From positions 124,001 to 188,000 of the forward strand of contig NZ_QYUR01000008.1 of assembly GCF_003596405.1 (NCBI RefSeq): a stretch of DNA of 64,000 bases. Direction: 5' to 3'. Origin of the DNA: Pseudomonas cavernicola. GTDB lineage: Bacteria > Pseudomonadota > Gammaproteobacteria > Pseudomonadales > Pseudomonadaceae. Positions within the stretch are counted from its first letter, which is position 1. Every line of letters begins with the position of its first letter. Shown one piece after another: positions 19,330 to 28,182 of this stretch. Below the pieces are notes generated by a model. That model searched no databases and was not told the origin of the DNA. It saw only the letters and a program-made list of their open reading frames with translations. The translations under genes and the position numbers were made by a program.

Positions 19330-20589
19330 ATGTCTGCTCTCTGGCGTATCAACCTGCTGGTCATACTGTTCTTCAGTCTGCTGGCGGTGGTCTGCATGGC
19401 GATGCTGATGCGTCAGGCCAGTTATGACGTACGGCGCGAACTGAGCGCCGCGCAGGTGGTGGTCGACTACCTGCGTGAAGCCGCTCTGCGTGATCCCGGC
19501 ACCCTGGAATCCGAGCTAACGCGTGGCTTGCGTCACGTACGCGTGCACTGGCTGGATGGCACTGCGCTGCCTGCCCCACAAGCCGACCCGCTGGATGCCT
19601 GGTTGGGCGCTTGGCTCTATCCGCCTGCCGAACAACTCGCCGAGCCTTTGCGCCTGGCCGACGACAGGCAGGTGCTGATCAGCGTCGACCCGCGCGATGA
19701 AGTCGATGAGGTCTGGGACTCTCTGGTGCAACTGCTGGGGTTGTTCGGCCTGGCCTTGCTGCTCAGTCTGCTGGTGATCCGCTGGGCTGTGCGGCGCGGG
19801 TTGCGGGTGTTGGATGAACTGCTCGGCGGCTTGTACCAGGTTTCCCAGGGGCAGCTGCAGGTTCGCCTTCCGGCCTATTCGCTACAGGAGTCGCAGCTGC
19901 TGGCCGGCCATTTCAACGGCATGGTGGCGACGCTGGAACAGGTGCAGGCCGACAACGCCGAGCTGACCCAGGCGCTGCTGGCCCTGCAGGAGCATGAGCG
20001 CAAGCATCTGGCCCTGGCGCTGCACGACGACCTCGGCCAGTACCTCTGTGGCATCCGCGCGCAACTGCTGCTGCTGCGCTCCATGACGGCGCAGTCGCAG
20101 GCCGTCGCCCTGACCGTACGAGGGCTCGAGGACAACTGCCAGCACCTGCAAGAGAGCTTCCGCGCGCTGATCCGCGATCTTTATCCGGTGGTGCTGGAAC
20201 GTCTGCAGTTGGGCGATGCGATTCAACTCCTCACCGAGCAATGGCAAGGGGCGCAGGGCATCCGCTGCCACCTGCGCATGAGCGAGCGGCTCCCGGTACT
20301 TTCAGTCAGCCACCAGGTCCATCTCTACCGCCTCTTGCAGGAAGCGCTGACCAACGTGGCGCGGCATGCCCAGGCCAGCGAGGTGCGCGTGCGCCTGCGG
20401 GTTCAGGGGAGCCGCCTGAGCCTGCTGGTGCATGACAATGGCCAGGGGGCCGCGCGCTTGCCAAGGCCGGGCATCGGCCTGCGCTCGATGCTCGAACGTG
20501 CCCGCTGCCTGGGGGGCGAACTGCGCCTGCGCACGCGCCCTGGTTGCGGCTGGCTGCTGTGCCTGAGCATTCCACTGGAGGAGTCTTGA
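19330..20589 (+). CDS. Membrane sensor histidine kinase (NarX/ExaD-like)
   Basis: This kinase of about 419 residues has one N-terminal membrane helix, a periplasmic domain of about 100 residues, a second helix (LLGLFGLALLLSLLVIRWAV), a HAMP-like linker, HisKA_3 with His232 in LALALHDDLGQYL, and a short HATPase (EALTNVARHAQASEV, DNGQGA, GIGLRSMLERA). This is the ExaD/EraS/PedS2 layout. In P. putida PedS2 responds to lanthanides; whether this one does cannot be read from sequence. The ATG at 19330 is preferred because GAGGA lies five bases upstream; ATG at 19318 is an alternative. It overlaps the regulator gene at its stop. Confidence 0.85.
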   Translation: MSALWRINLLVILFFSLLAVVCMAMLMRQASYDVRRELSAAQVVVDYLREAALRDPGTLESELTRGLRHVRVHWLDGTALPAPQADPLDAWLGAWLYPPAEQLAEPLRLADDRQVLISVDPRDEVDEVWDSLVQLLGLFGLALLLSLLVIRWAVRRGLRVLDELLGGLYQVSQGQLQVRLPAYSLQESQLLAGHFNGMVATLEQVQADNAELTQALLALQEHERKHLALALHDDLGQYLCGIRAQLLLLRSMTAQSQAVALTVRGLEDNCQHLQESFRALIRDLYPVVLERLQLGDAIQLLTEQWQGAQGIRCHLRMSERLPVLSVSHQVHLYRLLQEALTNVARHAQASEVRVRLRVQGSRLSLLVHDNGQGAARLPRPGIGLRSMLERARCLGGELRLRTRPGCGWLLCLSIPLEES

Positions 20590-21047
20590 TTAGGATTCTG
20601 CTGGTCGATGACCATTCCGTCGTGCGCCAGGGTTATGCCAGCCTGTTGTGCGCCTTATTGCCCGAAGTCGCGGTGAGCGAGGCGGCCAGTGGCGAAGAGG
20701 CCCTGCAACAGGTGCAGAACCTGATCCCCAACCTGGTGATCATGGATGTTTCCCTGCCGGGCATCAGCGGCCTGGAAACCATCCGGCGCCTGCGTCAGCG
20801 CTTACCGCAGTTGCGCGTGCTGTTCTTCAGCATGCACGACGAACTGCCATTGGTACGTCAGGCGCTGGATGCCGGCGCGGCGGGCTACATCACCAAGAAC
20901 TCGCCGCCCGAGGTGCTGGTGGAGGCGGTACGGCGCATCCTCGCCGGGCATGCCTACATCGAGCAGCCGCTGGCCACCCAGTTAGCCTGCCACCCGCAGC
21001 ATGGCGGGACGCAGGACCCGCGCCTGCGCAGTTCGCACAGAACCTAA
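20586..21047 (+). CDS. Response regulator receiver, DNA-binding domain missing
   Basis: The product is about 153 residues from TTG at 20586, which overlaps the kinase stop codon and follows GGAGGAG. The receiver is complete: Asp8, Asp9, Asp54 in VIMDVSLPG, and Lys in YITKNSPPE. Homologues (EraR/PedR2 type) are about 210 residues with a LuxR helix-turn-helix. Here the frame ends at SSHRT soon after QDPRLR, where the HTH should begin. No HTH is readable in the other frames downstream. It could be a phosphate sink, a decayed gene or a protein-protein regulator. Confidence 0.8.
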   Translation: MIRILLVDDHSVVRQGYASLLCALLPEVAVSEAASGEEALQQVQNLIPNLVIMDVSLPGISGLETIRRLRQRLPQLRVLFFSMHDELPLVRQALDAGAAGYITKNSPPEVLVEAVRRILAGHAYIEQPLATQLACHPQHGGTQDPRLRSSHRT

Positions 21048-21226
21048 GCACGAGCCCTTGGACATTCGTAAACAACTTGCTTGCTCGAAAAGGCAGGCAA
21101 GGCGGGAGCTGTGCCGACAAGCTCAGCTTTCCCAATCAAAGCGGCACTTGCTGCAACTTTCAGTCCCCAGCCTCGGGCTATCACTTGGACTTGCTGCGAA
21201 AACGCCTGGCAACACCTCCGCGCGCT

Positions 21227-21244
21227 CTACTACCAAGGAAGTAG
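21227..21244 (+). promoter_or_regulatory. Near-palindromic operator upstream of cytochrome gene
   Basis: CTACTACCAAGGAAGTAG is a near-perfect 18-bp palindrome (seven of nine positions pair), 114-131 bases upstream of the cytochrome ATG. It is the best copy of the TACCAAGG motif repeated in this locus. The 310-base gap 21048-21357 holds this site and otherwise no gene. Confidence 0.55.
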
Positions 21245-21357
21245 GGGGAAGGCCACAAAGCAGCATACCGCCCTGGGCTGACCGTTCTTACCATTCTCTC
21301 CACTGCGCTCTTGCCGAGCGTTTTGCCTTGCACAGCATCTCGAAGAGGATGGAAGTC

Positions 21358-21795
21358 ATGAAAAAGCACAACGCATTGCGCGGTCTGATGTTTCTGGCCG
21401 GGCTGAGCCTGACCGGCTTTGCTCTGGCCCACGGCGATGTCACTCCGCAGGCGGTGAATGTCGATGGGCTGGAGCCGTTGGGCAAGGAATGGCGCGACGA
21501 GAACCCCTACCGCAAACCCTACGCGAACAACGCCAAGGCCGTGGAAATCGGCGCCTCGGCCTACACCCAGAACTGCGCCCGCTGCCATGGCCTGGAAGCC
21601 ATTTCGGGGGGTATCGCGCCGGACCTGCGTCACCTGGAGGCGGGCATCGAAGGCGATGAGTGGTACAAGGAGCGGGTGATCAACGGTGCGGTGCGCGACG
21701 GCGCCGTTTACATGCCGAAGATGGCCGAGTCCATCAGTCAGGAAGGGCTGTGGGCGATCCGTGCCTACCTGGAAAGCGTGGCCGTCGAGGAGTGA
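21358..21795 (+). CDS. pedF: Cytochrome c-550 (PedF/ExaB type)
   Basis: The 145-residue secreted c-type cytochrome has a signal peptide (MKKHNALRGL to FALAHG), one haem motif CARCH (Cys73, Cys76, His77) and a likely axial methionine in YMPKMAES near residue 124. The family (TIGR04494) accepts electrons from PQQ alcohol dehydrogenases. The start at 21358 is chosen for the basic MKKHN signal and AGAGG upstream; ATG at 21349 is in frame too. It overlaps the next gene by one base, forming an operon with the binding protein at 21795. Confidence 0.9.
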   Translation: MKKHNALRGLMFLAGLSLTGFALAHGDVTPQAVNVDGLEPLGKEWRDENPYRKPYANNAKAVEIGASAYTQNCARCHGLEAISGGIAPDLRHLEAGIEGDEWYKERVINGAVRDGAVYMPKMAESISQEGLWAIRAYLESVAVEE

Positions 21796-22679
21796 TGGGC
21801 ATGCGCCTGTTCACACTGCTGTGCTGGCTGCTGTGCCTGCCGTTCGCGCAGGCACAGGTGCGTCCGTTTGACGACATCGTCGATTCGGGCGTGCTCAAAG
21901 CTGCCGTGTATGAAGACTTCCCGCCTTACAGTTTCCAACAGGACGGCCAGCCGCGCGGCGTCGATGTCGAGCTGGCCGGTGCCCTGGCCGAGGGCCTGGG
22001 CTTCAAGCTCGAGCTGCTGTGGGTCACACCGGGTGAGAAACTCGATGACGACCTGCGCAACTACATCTGGAAAGGCCATTACCTGCGGCCCACGCTGCTC
22101 GCCGATGTGATGCTGCGGGTGCCCTATGACCGCGACTACGCCAATAAGCGCAATGAGCTGGGCGAACTGGTCAACGAGCAGGTGGTGATGTTCGGCCCCT
22201 ACCAGCGCGAACGCTGGCAGGTGGTGCATGACACCCGTCGCTTGCCGACTGTGGATAGCGTCGGGGTGTTCCGCATCCATCCCATCGGGGTCGAGCTGGA
22301 AAGCGTGCCGTCGTTCTACCTGTCTTCGGTGTTTGGCGGCCAACTGAGCGGCAATACCCAGCATTTCCCCACTTCGAAAGCCGCCTTCGAGGCCATGCAG
22401 GGCGCTCGGGTCGATGCCGTCATGGCCCTGCGCGGCGAGCTGGATTGGCTGCTGTTCGAGGCCCAGGACCCGGCGCTGAAAGCCGCCGACAACACCTATC
22501 CGAACCTCGGTCAACCGACCTGGGATATAGGCATGGCGGTGCATGAAGCCAACCGTCAGTTGGCCAATGCCATCGAGTTGCAAATCGAGGAGATGGTGCG
22601 CGACGGCCGTCTGCAGAAAATTTACGCCGATTATGGCCTGCGCTTCGAGTTGCCAGGGCTGTATCAGGACGTGCAGTAG
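21795..22679 (+). CDS. Quinoprotein-associated periplasmic binding protein (MoxJ-like)
   Basis: The 294-residue secreted protein begins with a signal peptide (MRLFTLLCWLLCLPFAQAQ) and has a type-2 periplasmic binding fold (GVLKAAVYEDFPPYSFQQDG, RGVDVELAGALAEGLGF, IYADYGLRFELPG). Relatives include MoxJ/XoxJ and the family TIGR03871. XoxJ/MoxJ proteins are thought to help activate the dehydrogenase rather than feed an ABC pump. ATG at 21795 overlaps the cytochrome stop (TGATG); a second ATG at 21801 is possible. Confidence 0.88.
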   Translation: MGMRLFTLLCWLLCLPFAQAQVRPFDDIVDSGVLKAAVYEDFPPYSFQQDGQPRGVDVELAGALAEGLGFKLELLWVTPGEKLDDDLRNYIWKGHYLRPTLLADVMLRVPYDRDYANKRNELGELVNEQVVMFGPYQRERWQVVHDTRRLPTVDSVGVFRIHPIGVELESVPSFYLSSVFGGQLSGNTQHFPTSKAAFEAMQGARVDAVMALRGELDWLLFEAQDPALKAADNTYPNLGQPTWDIGMAVHEANRQLANAIELQIEEMVRDGRLQKIYADYGLRFELPGLYQDVQ

Positions 22680-22759
22680 CGAATGGCGATGTAGCCGTTA
22701 GGTGTTGGGTAACAGCTCTGTGGGCTGGGGCAGTGAGCCACGGATATTCGGTGAGACGT

Positions 22760-22775
22760 GTGGGCTGAAGCCCAC
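22760..22775. repeat. REP-like palindrome
   Basis: GTGGGCTGAAGCCCAC is a perfect 7-bp stem with a two-base centre, the common Pseudomonas REP core. It lies in the 149-base gap between the binding protein and the SoxYZ-like gene. A related palindrome is at 33759-33776. Confidence 0.6.
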
Positions 22776-22828
22776 CCTACTCAGCGCTTGGACCGCCCCG
22801 ACGCCAAGTGATACCAAGGAGGTGTGCG

Positions 22829-23581
22829 ATGTTGTGGCGAATTACCCTGTTGCTCGGTTTGTCCGTGGCGGCCATGGCCGCGCCAGTGCCGCCGGGGAAG
22901 GATCCTATGCCCTCGGTGATGTGGCAGTTCTACCAGCAACGCATGCTTGGCGATGCCCCTTTCGTGTTCGACGACAAGGTGCTGCTGGAGGTGCCGCCGT
23001 TCGCCGAAGATGCCCGCCAGGTGCCGATCCAGGTGGATGCCCGCGCCTATGCCGGGCAGGTGCAGAAGATCGTCGCCTGGGCCGAGCTCAACCCTATCCC
23101 GCGGATCTTCACCTTCGTTCCTGGCGAGCGGGTGCAACCGCTGGTGGCGATCCGTATTCGCGTCGAGCAGGCCACGCCGATTCGTGCCGCGGTGCTGACC
23201 AAGGATGGTGTCTGGCATGTCGGCTCGGCCTGGGTCGATGCCGCCGGTGGCGGCTGCACTGCGCCGAGCGTGGTGCGCGCCCAGGTCGGCTGGGAAGATC
23301 GCCTCGGGCAGATCCACGCTGGGCGCTTCCGTCACGCTGGCGCCAGTCGCCTGCGCCTGCGCGTCGATCACCCGATGGACAACGGCCTGGTCGGTGGCAT
23401 TCCCGAGTTCTTCCTCAACCAAGCCGAGTTGCGCGATGCGGCGGGCAAGCCGCTGGCGACCCTCGAGTTGTTCCCGGCGGTCAGCGAGAACCCGACCATC
23501 AGCCTCGAGGTCGAGGGTCATGACGAGGCGCGCCTGTGGCTGCGCGACAATAACGGCAACGAGTTCGAGGCGGACTTCTAG
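22829..23581 (+). CDS. Quinoprotein dehydrogenase-associated SoxYZ-like carrier
   Basis: The 250-residue secreted protein has a short signal peptide (MLWRITLLLGLSVAAMAAP), then a SoxY-like domain ending in the conserved carrier cysteine (Cys143 in DAAGGGCTAPS), then a SoxZ-like domain (RLRVDHPMDNGLVGGIPEFF). In Sox systems SoxY carries sulfur on its C-terminal cysteine; here Y and Z are fused, the family TIGR04557 found with PQQ dehydrogenases. Start chosen by AAGGAGG six bases upstream. Function in alcohol oxidation is unknown. A second, different SoxYZ fusion is encoded at 31103-31873. Confidence 0.87.
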   Translation: MLWRITLLLGLSVAAMAAPVPPGKDPMPSVMWQFYQQRMLGDAPFVFDDKVLLEVPPFAEDARQVPIQVDARAYAGQVQKIVAWAELNPIPRIFTFVPGERVQPLVAIRIRVEQATPIRAAVLTKDGVWHVGSAWVDAAGGGCTAPSVVRAQVGWEDRLGQIHAGRFRHAGASRLRLRVDHPMDNGLVGGIPEFFLNQAELRDAAGKPLATLELFPAVSENPTISLEVEGHDEARLWLRDNNGNEFEADF

Positions 23582-23676
23582 CCAGCCCCATCCGCCGCCC
23601 GGCGCAGCCATCCTGGCGTGCGCCGGCTGCGCACGGACTCGATCCACGACATCCGCTGTGCGCCAAGGAGACCTCC

Positions 23677-24609
23677 ATGCGCCTGTTCGCCCTTTGCCTT
23701 CTCGCCGGTTTGGCTCTGCACGTTCAGGCTGCGCCGGATTATCGCCTGCAACCTCGACAGATCGCCGCCGACACCTGGCTGCTTGAAGGCAGCACGGAGA
23801 ACTTCGACCAGAACAATGGCGGCAATATCGTCAATACGGCGTTCATCGTCACCGATGCCGGGGTCGTGGTGATCGATACCGGCCCCTCCAAGCGCTATGG
23901 TGAGGCGTTGCGCCAGGCCATCGCCACGGTGACGGACCAGCCGGTGGTGCTGGTGCTGCTGAGCCATCACCACCCCGACCATGTCCTCGGCAATCAGGCC
24001 TTCGGCGATGTGCCGATTGCCGCGCTGGCGGGGACGAAAAAACTGCTGGCCGAGCAGGGCGATGCCATGGCGGAGAATATGTATCGCTTGGTTGGCGACT
24101 GGATGCGCGGCACCGAAGTGCTGCTGCCGACGCAAACCATCGAAGCGGGCGAGCGCCAGGTCGGCAACCATCGTCTGCGGTTGTTGGCCTTGCGCGGGCA
24201 TACCGGTGCCGACCTGGCGATTCTCGACGAAACCAGCGGCGTGCTGTTCGGTGGCGATCTGCTGTTTTACCAGCGCGCGCTGACCACCCCCAACAGCCCG
24301 GGGCTGGAGGTCTGGCTGGGCGATCTGGACACCCTGCAACAGTTGCCCTGGAAACTCATCGTGCCCGGCCACGGCCCGGTCGCCAGTGACCCTGCGCCGT
24401 TTGTGCAGATGCGTGACTACCTGGGCTGGCTCGACGGCCTGCTGAGCGACAGTGCCACACGTGGCGCCGAGATGAACGAGGTGATCCGTGCGCCGGTTCC
24501 CGAGCGTTTCGCCAAGGTTAACCTCAGTCGTTATGAGCTGATCCGCACGGTTAGCCATCTGTATCCGCGTTACGAGGCACAGCAACTCAAACGCGTCGAT
24601 CAACCCTGA
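23677..24609 (+). CDS. Quinoprotein relay system metallo-beta-lactamase-fold hydrolase
   Basis: The 310-residue secreted protein has signal peptide MRLFALCLLAGLALHVQA and a metallo-beta-lactamase fold: SHHHPDH (His97, His99, Asp101, His102), RGHTGADL, FGGDLLFYQRA and VPGHGP. These are the usual two-metal ligands. It resembles SoxH and the family quinoprotein relay zinc metallohydrolase 1 (TIGR04558). AAGGAG precedes the ATG. It follows the SoxYZ-like gene by 95 bases and may act on a thiol adduct carried by it, which is inference. Confidence 0.87.
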   Translation: MRLFALCLLAGLALHVQAAPDYRLQPRQIAADTWLLEGSTENFDQNNGGNIVNTAFIVTDAGVVVIDTGPSKRYGEALRQAIATVTDQPVVLVLLSHHHPDHVLGNQAFGDVPIAALAGTKKLLAEQGDAMAENMYRLVGDWMRGTEVLLPTQTIEAGERQVGNHRLRLLALRGHTGADLAILDETSGVLFGGDLLFYQRALTTPNSPGLEVWLGDLDTLQQLPWKLIVPGHGPVASDPAPFVQMRDYLGWLDGLLSDSATRGAEMNEVIRAPVPERFAKVNLSRYELIRTVSHLYPRYEAQQLKRVDQP

Positions 24610-24613
24610 TCCG

Positions 24614-24646
24614 CCGCGCGCCCCCGCATGATTGCGGTGCGCGCGG
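24614..24646. terminator. Bidirectional hairpin between convergent genes
   Basis: CCGCGCGC (24614-24621) pairs with GCGCGCGG (24639-24646), with an inner CGCA/TGCG pair. It fills the 45-base gap between the hydrolase gene (plus) and the binding-protein gene (minus). No T-run is present. Confidence 0.5.
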
Positions 24647-24654
24647 GCACTCCT

Positions 24655-25896
24655 TCACTGCAAGGTCAGGTTGTCGCCACGTTCTTGCTGCCAGTCGTCC
24701 AGGCTCGGTGCCGCGGCTTCACCGTCCATGCGGTGGATGATGTCGAAGTAGTCCTGCTTGAGCGGGCTGCGCATGATCTCGTTGCGCGATTTGACCTTCA
24801 CCGCATAGATGCTCTGCACGTTCTGGTGGTCGAAGGCGCGCCACTGCTGTTCATCCTTGAGCAGCCGGTAGCTATGGTTCTCCAGGCTGGCGATCACCGC
24901 CCCGCTGTCCAGGCTGCCGCTACGCTGCACGGCGTCGGCCCACTGGCGCACGATGCTGTAGGCTGAGGCTGCCGAGCTGCCCGGGTATTCGCGGTGCTGG
25001 GCGATATAAGCGTCGACGAAGGTCTGGCCTTCTGGGCTTTTCTCTTGTTCGGGAACCCTCCAGGTCCAGGCCTCGGTGCCGATCACGCCTGCCATCACAG
25101 ACGGGCCGGCTTCCTGGACGATGCTCTTGCTCAGGTTCGGCACGATGATCTGCATCTTCTTGCTCAGGCCGAGGTTGCTGGCGAGGCGCATGGTGCGCAT
25201 CAGGTCGTCGCCGAGCAAGACGATAACCAGCATATCGGCCTCGCTGGCCGCGGCTTTCTGCAGGGCTTTGAGGTAGTCGGCGCGGTGTGCGCCTTTGGCG
25301 GGAATTACGCTGTAACCGTTGCGGGCACGATCCTGGCTGCTGGTGGCGGTGCGCAGCGCGCTTTCGGTGCTGCGGCCCCAGGTGTCGTCGAGCACGATGT
25401 AGTGATAGCGCCGGCGCGGCATGTGCCAAGTCAGGTATTCACCGAGCACCTTGGCGCTCATCCAGGCGCTGTTCGACTCACGGAACAGATAGCGCTGGCC
25501 CTGGCTGCCGGTGACGTCGTTGGCGTAGCTGAGGGTGGCGAAGTACAGCATGCCCAACTCGCGGGCCCGCTTGCCGGCGGCGATGGCTTCATCGCTGGTG
25601 GCGCCGCCGAAGGCCATCGTCACCCCAAGCTGGGCAAACTTTTCGATGTTGCGTTCGGCTGCTTGCTTGCGCGAGGCAGAGTTTTCCCCGAGCAGTTCCA
25701 GCGGCCGGCCCAACACGCCGCCGCCACTGTTGATCACGTCGACGGCCAGCAACGCGCCGCGATTGAGTTCTAGGCCTTCGGCCTTGTAGTTGCCGGTGCG
25801 TGGATAGGTGAGACCGATTGGGATCGGTTCGACCGCCTGGGCGGTACCGAGAGGCAGGATGACGAGCAGGCAGCTGAGCAGTAACGGGCGTCCCAT
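24655..25896 (-). CDS. LivK-type periplasmic binding protein
   Basis: The 413-residue secreted protein has signal peptide MGRPLLLSCLLVILPLGTAQA and a type-1 branched-chain amino-acid/amide binding fold (PIPIGLTYPRTGNYKAEGLE, AVDVINSGGGVLGRPLELL, MAFGGATSDEAIAAGKRARE, GVIGTEAWTW). It is distinct from the two other binding proteins in the locus. No ABC permease lies beside it. It is transcribed away from the alcohol dehydrogenase gene, sharing a 291-base divergent promoter region, so co-regulation with that gene is likely. The ligand is unknown. Confidence 0.82.
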   Translation of the reverse strand: MGRPLLLSCLLVILPLGTAQAVEPIPIGLTYPRTGNYKAEGLELNRGALLAVDVINSGGGVLGRPLELLGENSASRKQAAERNIEKFAQLGVTMAFGGATSDEAIAAGKRARELGMLYFATLSYANDVTGSQGQRYLFRESNSAWMSAKVLGEYLTWHMPRRRYHYIVLDDTWGRSTESALRTATSSQDRARNGYSVIPAKGAHRADYLKALQKAAASEADMLVIVLLGDDLMRTMRLASNLGLSKKMQIIVPNLSKSIVQEAGPSVMAGVIGTEAWTWRVPEQEKSPEGQTFVDAYIAQHREYPGSSAASAYSIVRQWADAVQRSGSLDSGAVIASLENHSYRLLKDEQQWRAFDHQNVQSIYAVKVKSRNEIMRSPLKQDYFDIIHRMDGEAAAPSLDDWQQERGDNLTLQ

Positions 25897-26061
25897 AAGC
25901 TTTCTCCATTAGCGTGAGGGGATGCACTTTGTAAAAGCCTGCGCGGCGTGCGGATATGCTCTTTTCAGGGCAGGCGGTTCAGACTAAAGAACACCTGCCG
26001 CGGCAGTGGGCGAACATGGGCCTGGCCGTGAACGGCTGCCGGGCGGCGAAGCGAGCGAGTA

Positions 26062-26153
26062 TTGCTACCAAGGGAGGATGAAACTCCGCACTGCGGGCAA
26101 TTGTTGCAAAGGCTGGGCACACCAAGAATTTGCAGCAGACCGGGAAATTTCCC
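26062..26153. promoter_or_regulatory. Divergent control region with TACCAAGG motif and palindrome
   Basis: The 291-base gap 25897-26187 separates the LivK-type gene from the alcohol dehydrogenase. TACCAAGG lies at 26066-26073, about 120 bases upstream of the dehydrogenase ATG, the same distance as for the cytochrome and aldehyde dehydrogenase genes. A perfect palindrome GGGAAATTTCCC is at 26142-26153, 34 bases before the ATG. Roles are inferred from position. Confidence 0.4.
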
Positions 26154-26187
26154 CGGGTACAACAACAAGCCCGCAGAGGTAGCCGCA

Positions 26188-27966
26188 ATGAAGCACAACG
26201 GTCTCACCCAGCCCTTCGTCCGCACGGCGCTGTTCGCCGCCGTGGCCCTCGCCAGCCTGTCGGCCTTGGCCGGCGTCACCGACGAGGACATCAGCGCCAG
26301 TGGCAAGCGCAACGACCAGATCGTGGTCAACGGTTTGAACCAGCAAGGCCAGCGCTACAGCACCCTGGATACCCTCAACACCGACAACGTCAAAGAGTTG
26401 CGGCCGGTCTGGGCGTTGTCCTTCGGCGGTGAGAAGCAGCGTGGCCAGCAGGCGCAGCCGCTGATCAAGGACGGCGTGATGTACGTCACCGCGTCCTACT
26501 CGCGGGTATTCGCCGCCGACGCGCGCACCGGCAAGAAACTCTGGCAGTACGACGCTCGTCTGCCAGACGGCATCATGCCCTGTTGCGACGTGATCAACCG
26601 TGGGGTGGCGCTGCATGGCGACCTGGTGATCTTCGGCACCCTGGATGCCAAGCTGGTGGCGTTGAACAAGGACACCGGCAAGGTGGTGTGGAAGAAGACC
26701 GTGGCCGACTACAAGGCCGGTTACTCGATCTCCGCGGCGCCGCTGATCGCCAAGGGCTTGCTGATCACCGGGGTCGCCGGTGGCGAGTTCGGCGTGGTCG
26801 GCAAGATCGAAGCCTACGATCCGAGCAATGGCGAGCTCGTGTGGACCCGACCGACCGTAGAAGGGCACATGGGCTATGTCTACAAGGACGGCAAGGCGGT
26901 CGAGAACGGCATCTCCGGTGGCGCACCGGGCAAGACCTGGCCGGGTGACCTGTGGAAGACCGGCGGCGCGGCGCCTTGGCTGGGCGGCTTCTACGACCCG
27001 ACCACCGACTCGCTGTTCTTCGGCACCGGTAACCCGGCGCCGTGGAACTCGCACCTGCGTCCGGGCGACAACCTGTACTCCTCTTCGCGTCTGGCCCTGG
27101 ACCCGAAAGACGGCTCGATCAAGTGGCACTTCCAGACCACCCCGCACGACGGCTGGGACTACGACGGCGTCAACGAGCTGGTGTCCTTCGACTACCAGGA
27201 CGGCGGCAAGACCATCAAGGCCGCAGCCACCGCCGACCGTAACGGCTTCTTCTACGTGCTGGATCGTACCAACGGCAAGTTCATCCGTGGCTTCCCCTTC
27301 GTCGACAAGATCACCTGGGCCAAGGGCCTGGACAAGAATGGCCGACCGATCTACGACGACGCCCACCGCCCCGGAGCGCCGGGCGATGTGAAGAAGGGCT
27401 CGTCGGTGTTCGTCGTGCCGTCCTTCCTCGGTGGCAAGAACTGGATGCCCATGGCCTACAGCCAGGACACCGGGCTGTTCTACGTGCCGTCCAACGAGTG
27501 GGGCATGGACATGTGGAACGAGGGCGTCGCCTACAAGAAAGGCGCGGCCTACCTCGGCGCCGGTTTCACCATCAAGCCGCTGAACGAGGATTACATCGGC
27601 GTGCTGCGTGCCATCGACCCGAAAACCGGTAAGGAAGCCTGGCGCTACAAGAACTACGCGCCACTCTGGGGCGGCGTGCTGGCGACCAAGGGCAACCTGG
27701 TATTCACCGGCAACCCGGAAGGTTTCCTGATGGCCTTCGACGCCAAGACCGGCGAGAAACTCTATGAGTTCAACACCGGCTCAGGCGTGATCGCCTCGCC
27801 TATCACCTGGGAAATGGATGGCGAGCAATACGTCACCGTGCTCTCCGGCTGGGGCGGTGCGGTGCCACTGTGGGGTGGCGAGGTGGCCAAGCGCATCAAG
27901 GATCTCGACCAGGGTGGGATGATCTGGACCTTCAAACTGCCGAAGGACCTGGTCGCCAAGCGTTAA
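26188..27966 (+). CDS. pedH: PQQ-dependent alcohol dehydrogenase, lanthanide-type signature
   Basis: The 592-residue periplasmic quinoprotein has signal peptide [10 protein letters not shown] to LSALA and an eight-bladed propeller with tryptophan-docking repeats. The vicinal disulfide is Cys132-Cys133 in IMPCCDV. The active-site stretch is [13 protein letters not shown]: Asp324 is the catalytic base and Asp326 two residues later is the extra acid found in lanthanide-dependent XoxF and PedH and absent from calcium enzymes such as ExaA. Start by AGAGGT seven bases upstream. It oxidises primary alcohols and aldehydes and reduces cytochrome c-550. The symbol pedH rests on the metal signature; exaA/pedE would be the calcium alternative. 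Confidence 0.88.
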   Translation: MKHNGLTQPFVRTALFAAVALASLSALAGVTDEDISASGKRNDQIVVNGLNQQGQRYSTLDTLNTDNVKELRPVWALSFGGEKQRGQQAQPLIKDGVMYVTASYSRVFAADARTGKKLWQYDARLPDGIMPCCDVINRGVALHGDLVIFGTLDAKLVALNKDTGKVVWKKTVADYKAGYSISAAPLIAKGLLITGVAGGEFGVVGKIEAYDPSNGELVWTRPTVEGHMGYVYKDGKAVENGISGGAPGKTWPGDLWKTGGAAPWLGGFYDPTTDSLFFGTGNPAPWNSHLRPGDNLYSSSRLALDPKDGSIKWHFQTTPHDGWDYDGVNELVSFDYQDGGKTIKAAATADRNGFFYVLDRTNGKFIRGFPFVDKITWAKGLDKNGRPIYDDAHRPGAPGDVKKGSSVFVVPSFLGGKNWMPMAYSQDTGLFYVPSNEWGMDMWNEGVAYKKGAAYLGAGFTIKPLNEDYIGVLRAIDPKTGKEAWRYKNYAPLWGGVLATKGNLVFTGNPEGFLMAFDAKTGEKLYEFNTGSGVIASPITWEMDGEQYVTVLSGWGGAVPLWGGEVAKRIKDLDQGGMIWTFKLPKDLVAKR

Positions 27967-27979
27967 CCCGCAAAGCAGC

Positions 27980-28012
27980 AACGACAAGGCCGGCATTGCC
28001 GGCCTTGTCGTT
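27980..28012 (+). terminator. Strong hairpin terminator of the alcohol dehydrogenase gene
   Basis: AACGACAAGGCCGGC (27980-27994) and its exact complement at 27998-28012 form a 15-bp stem with a three-base loop ATT, 14 bases after the stop codon. The T-run is short (TTT). Confidence 0.75.
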
Positions 28013-28182
28013 TGCGTCAGCCAGCCGCCAACGGCTCTCCATCGGCAGGATGAGGGCTTCTACAACTAAGGAACCATAGAGGATCCGGGCCAGTCGACGC
28101 TTAATGCTCATAACCATCATAAGACGGCTCCGTGCCATGCCCGCCCAGGGACAAGGCAAGGGTCGGTGCTAGGAGGGATCTC

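Noticed and set aside
22812..22819. TACCAAGG upstream of the first SoxYZ-like gene
   Set aside because: It overlaps the ribosome-binding site AAGGAGG and lies only about ten bases before the start codon, unlike the other copies, so it is probably chance.
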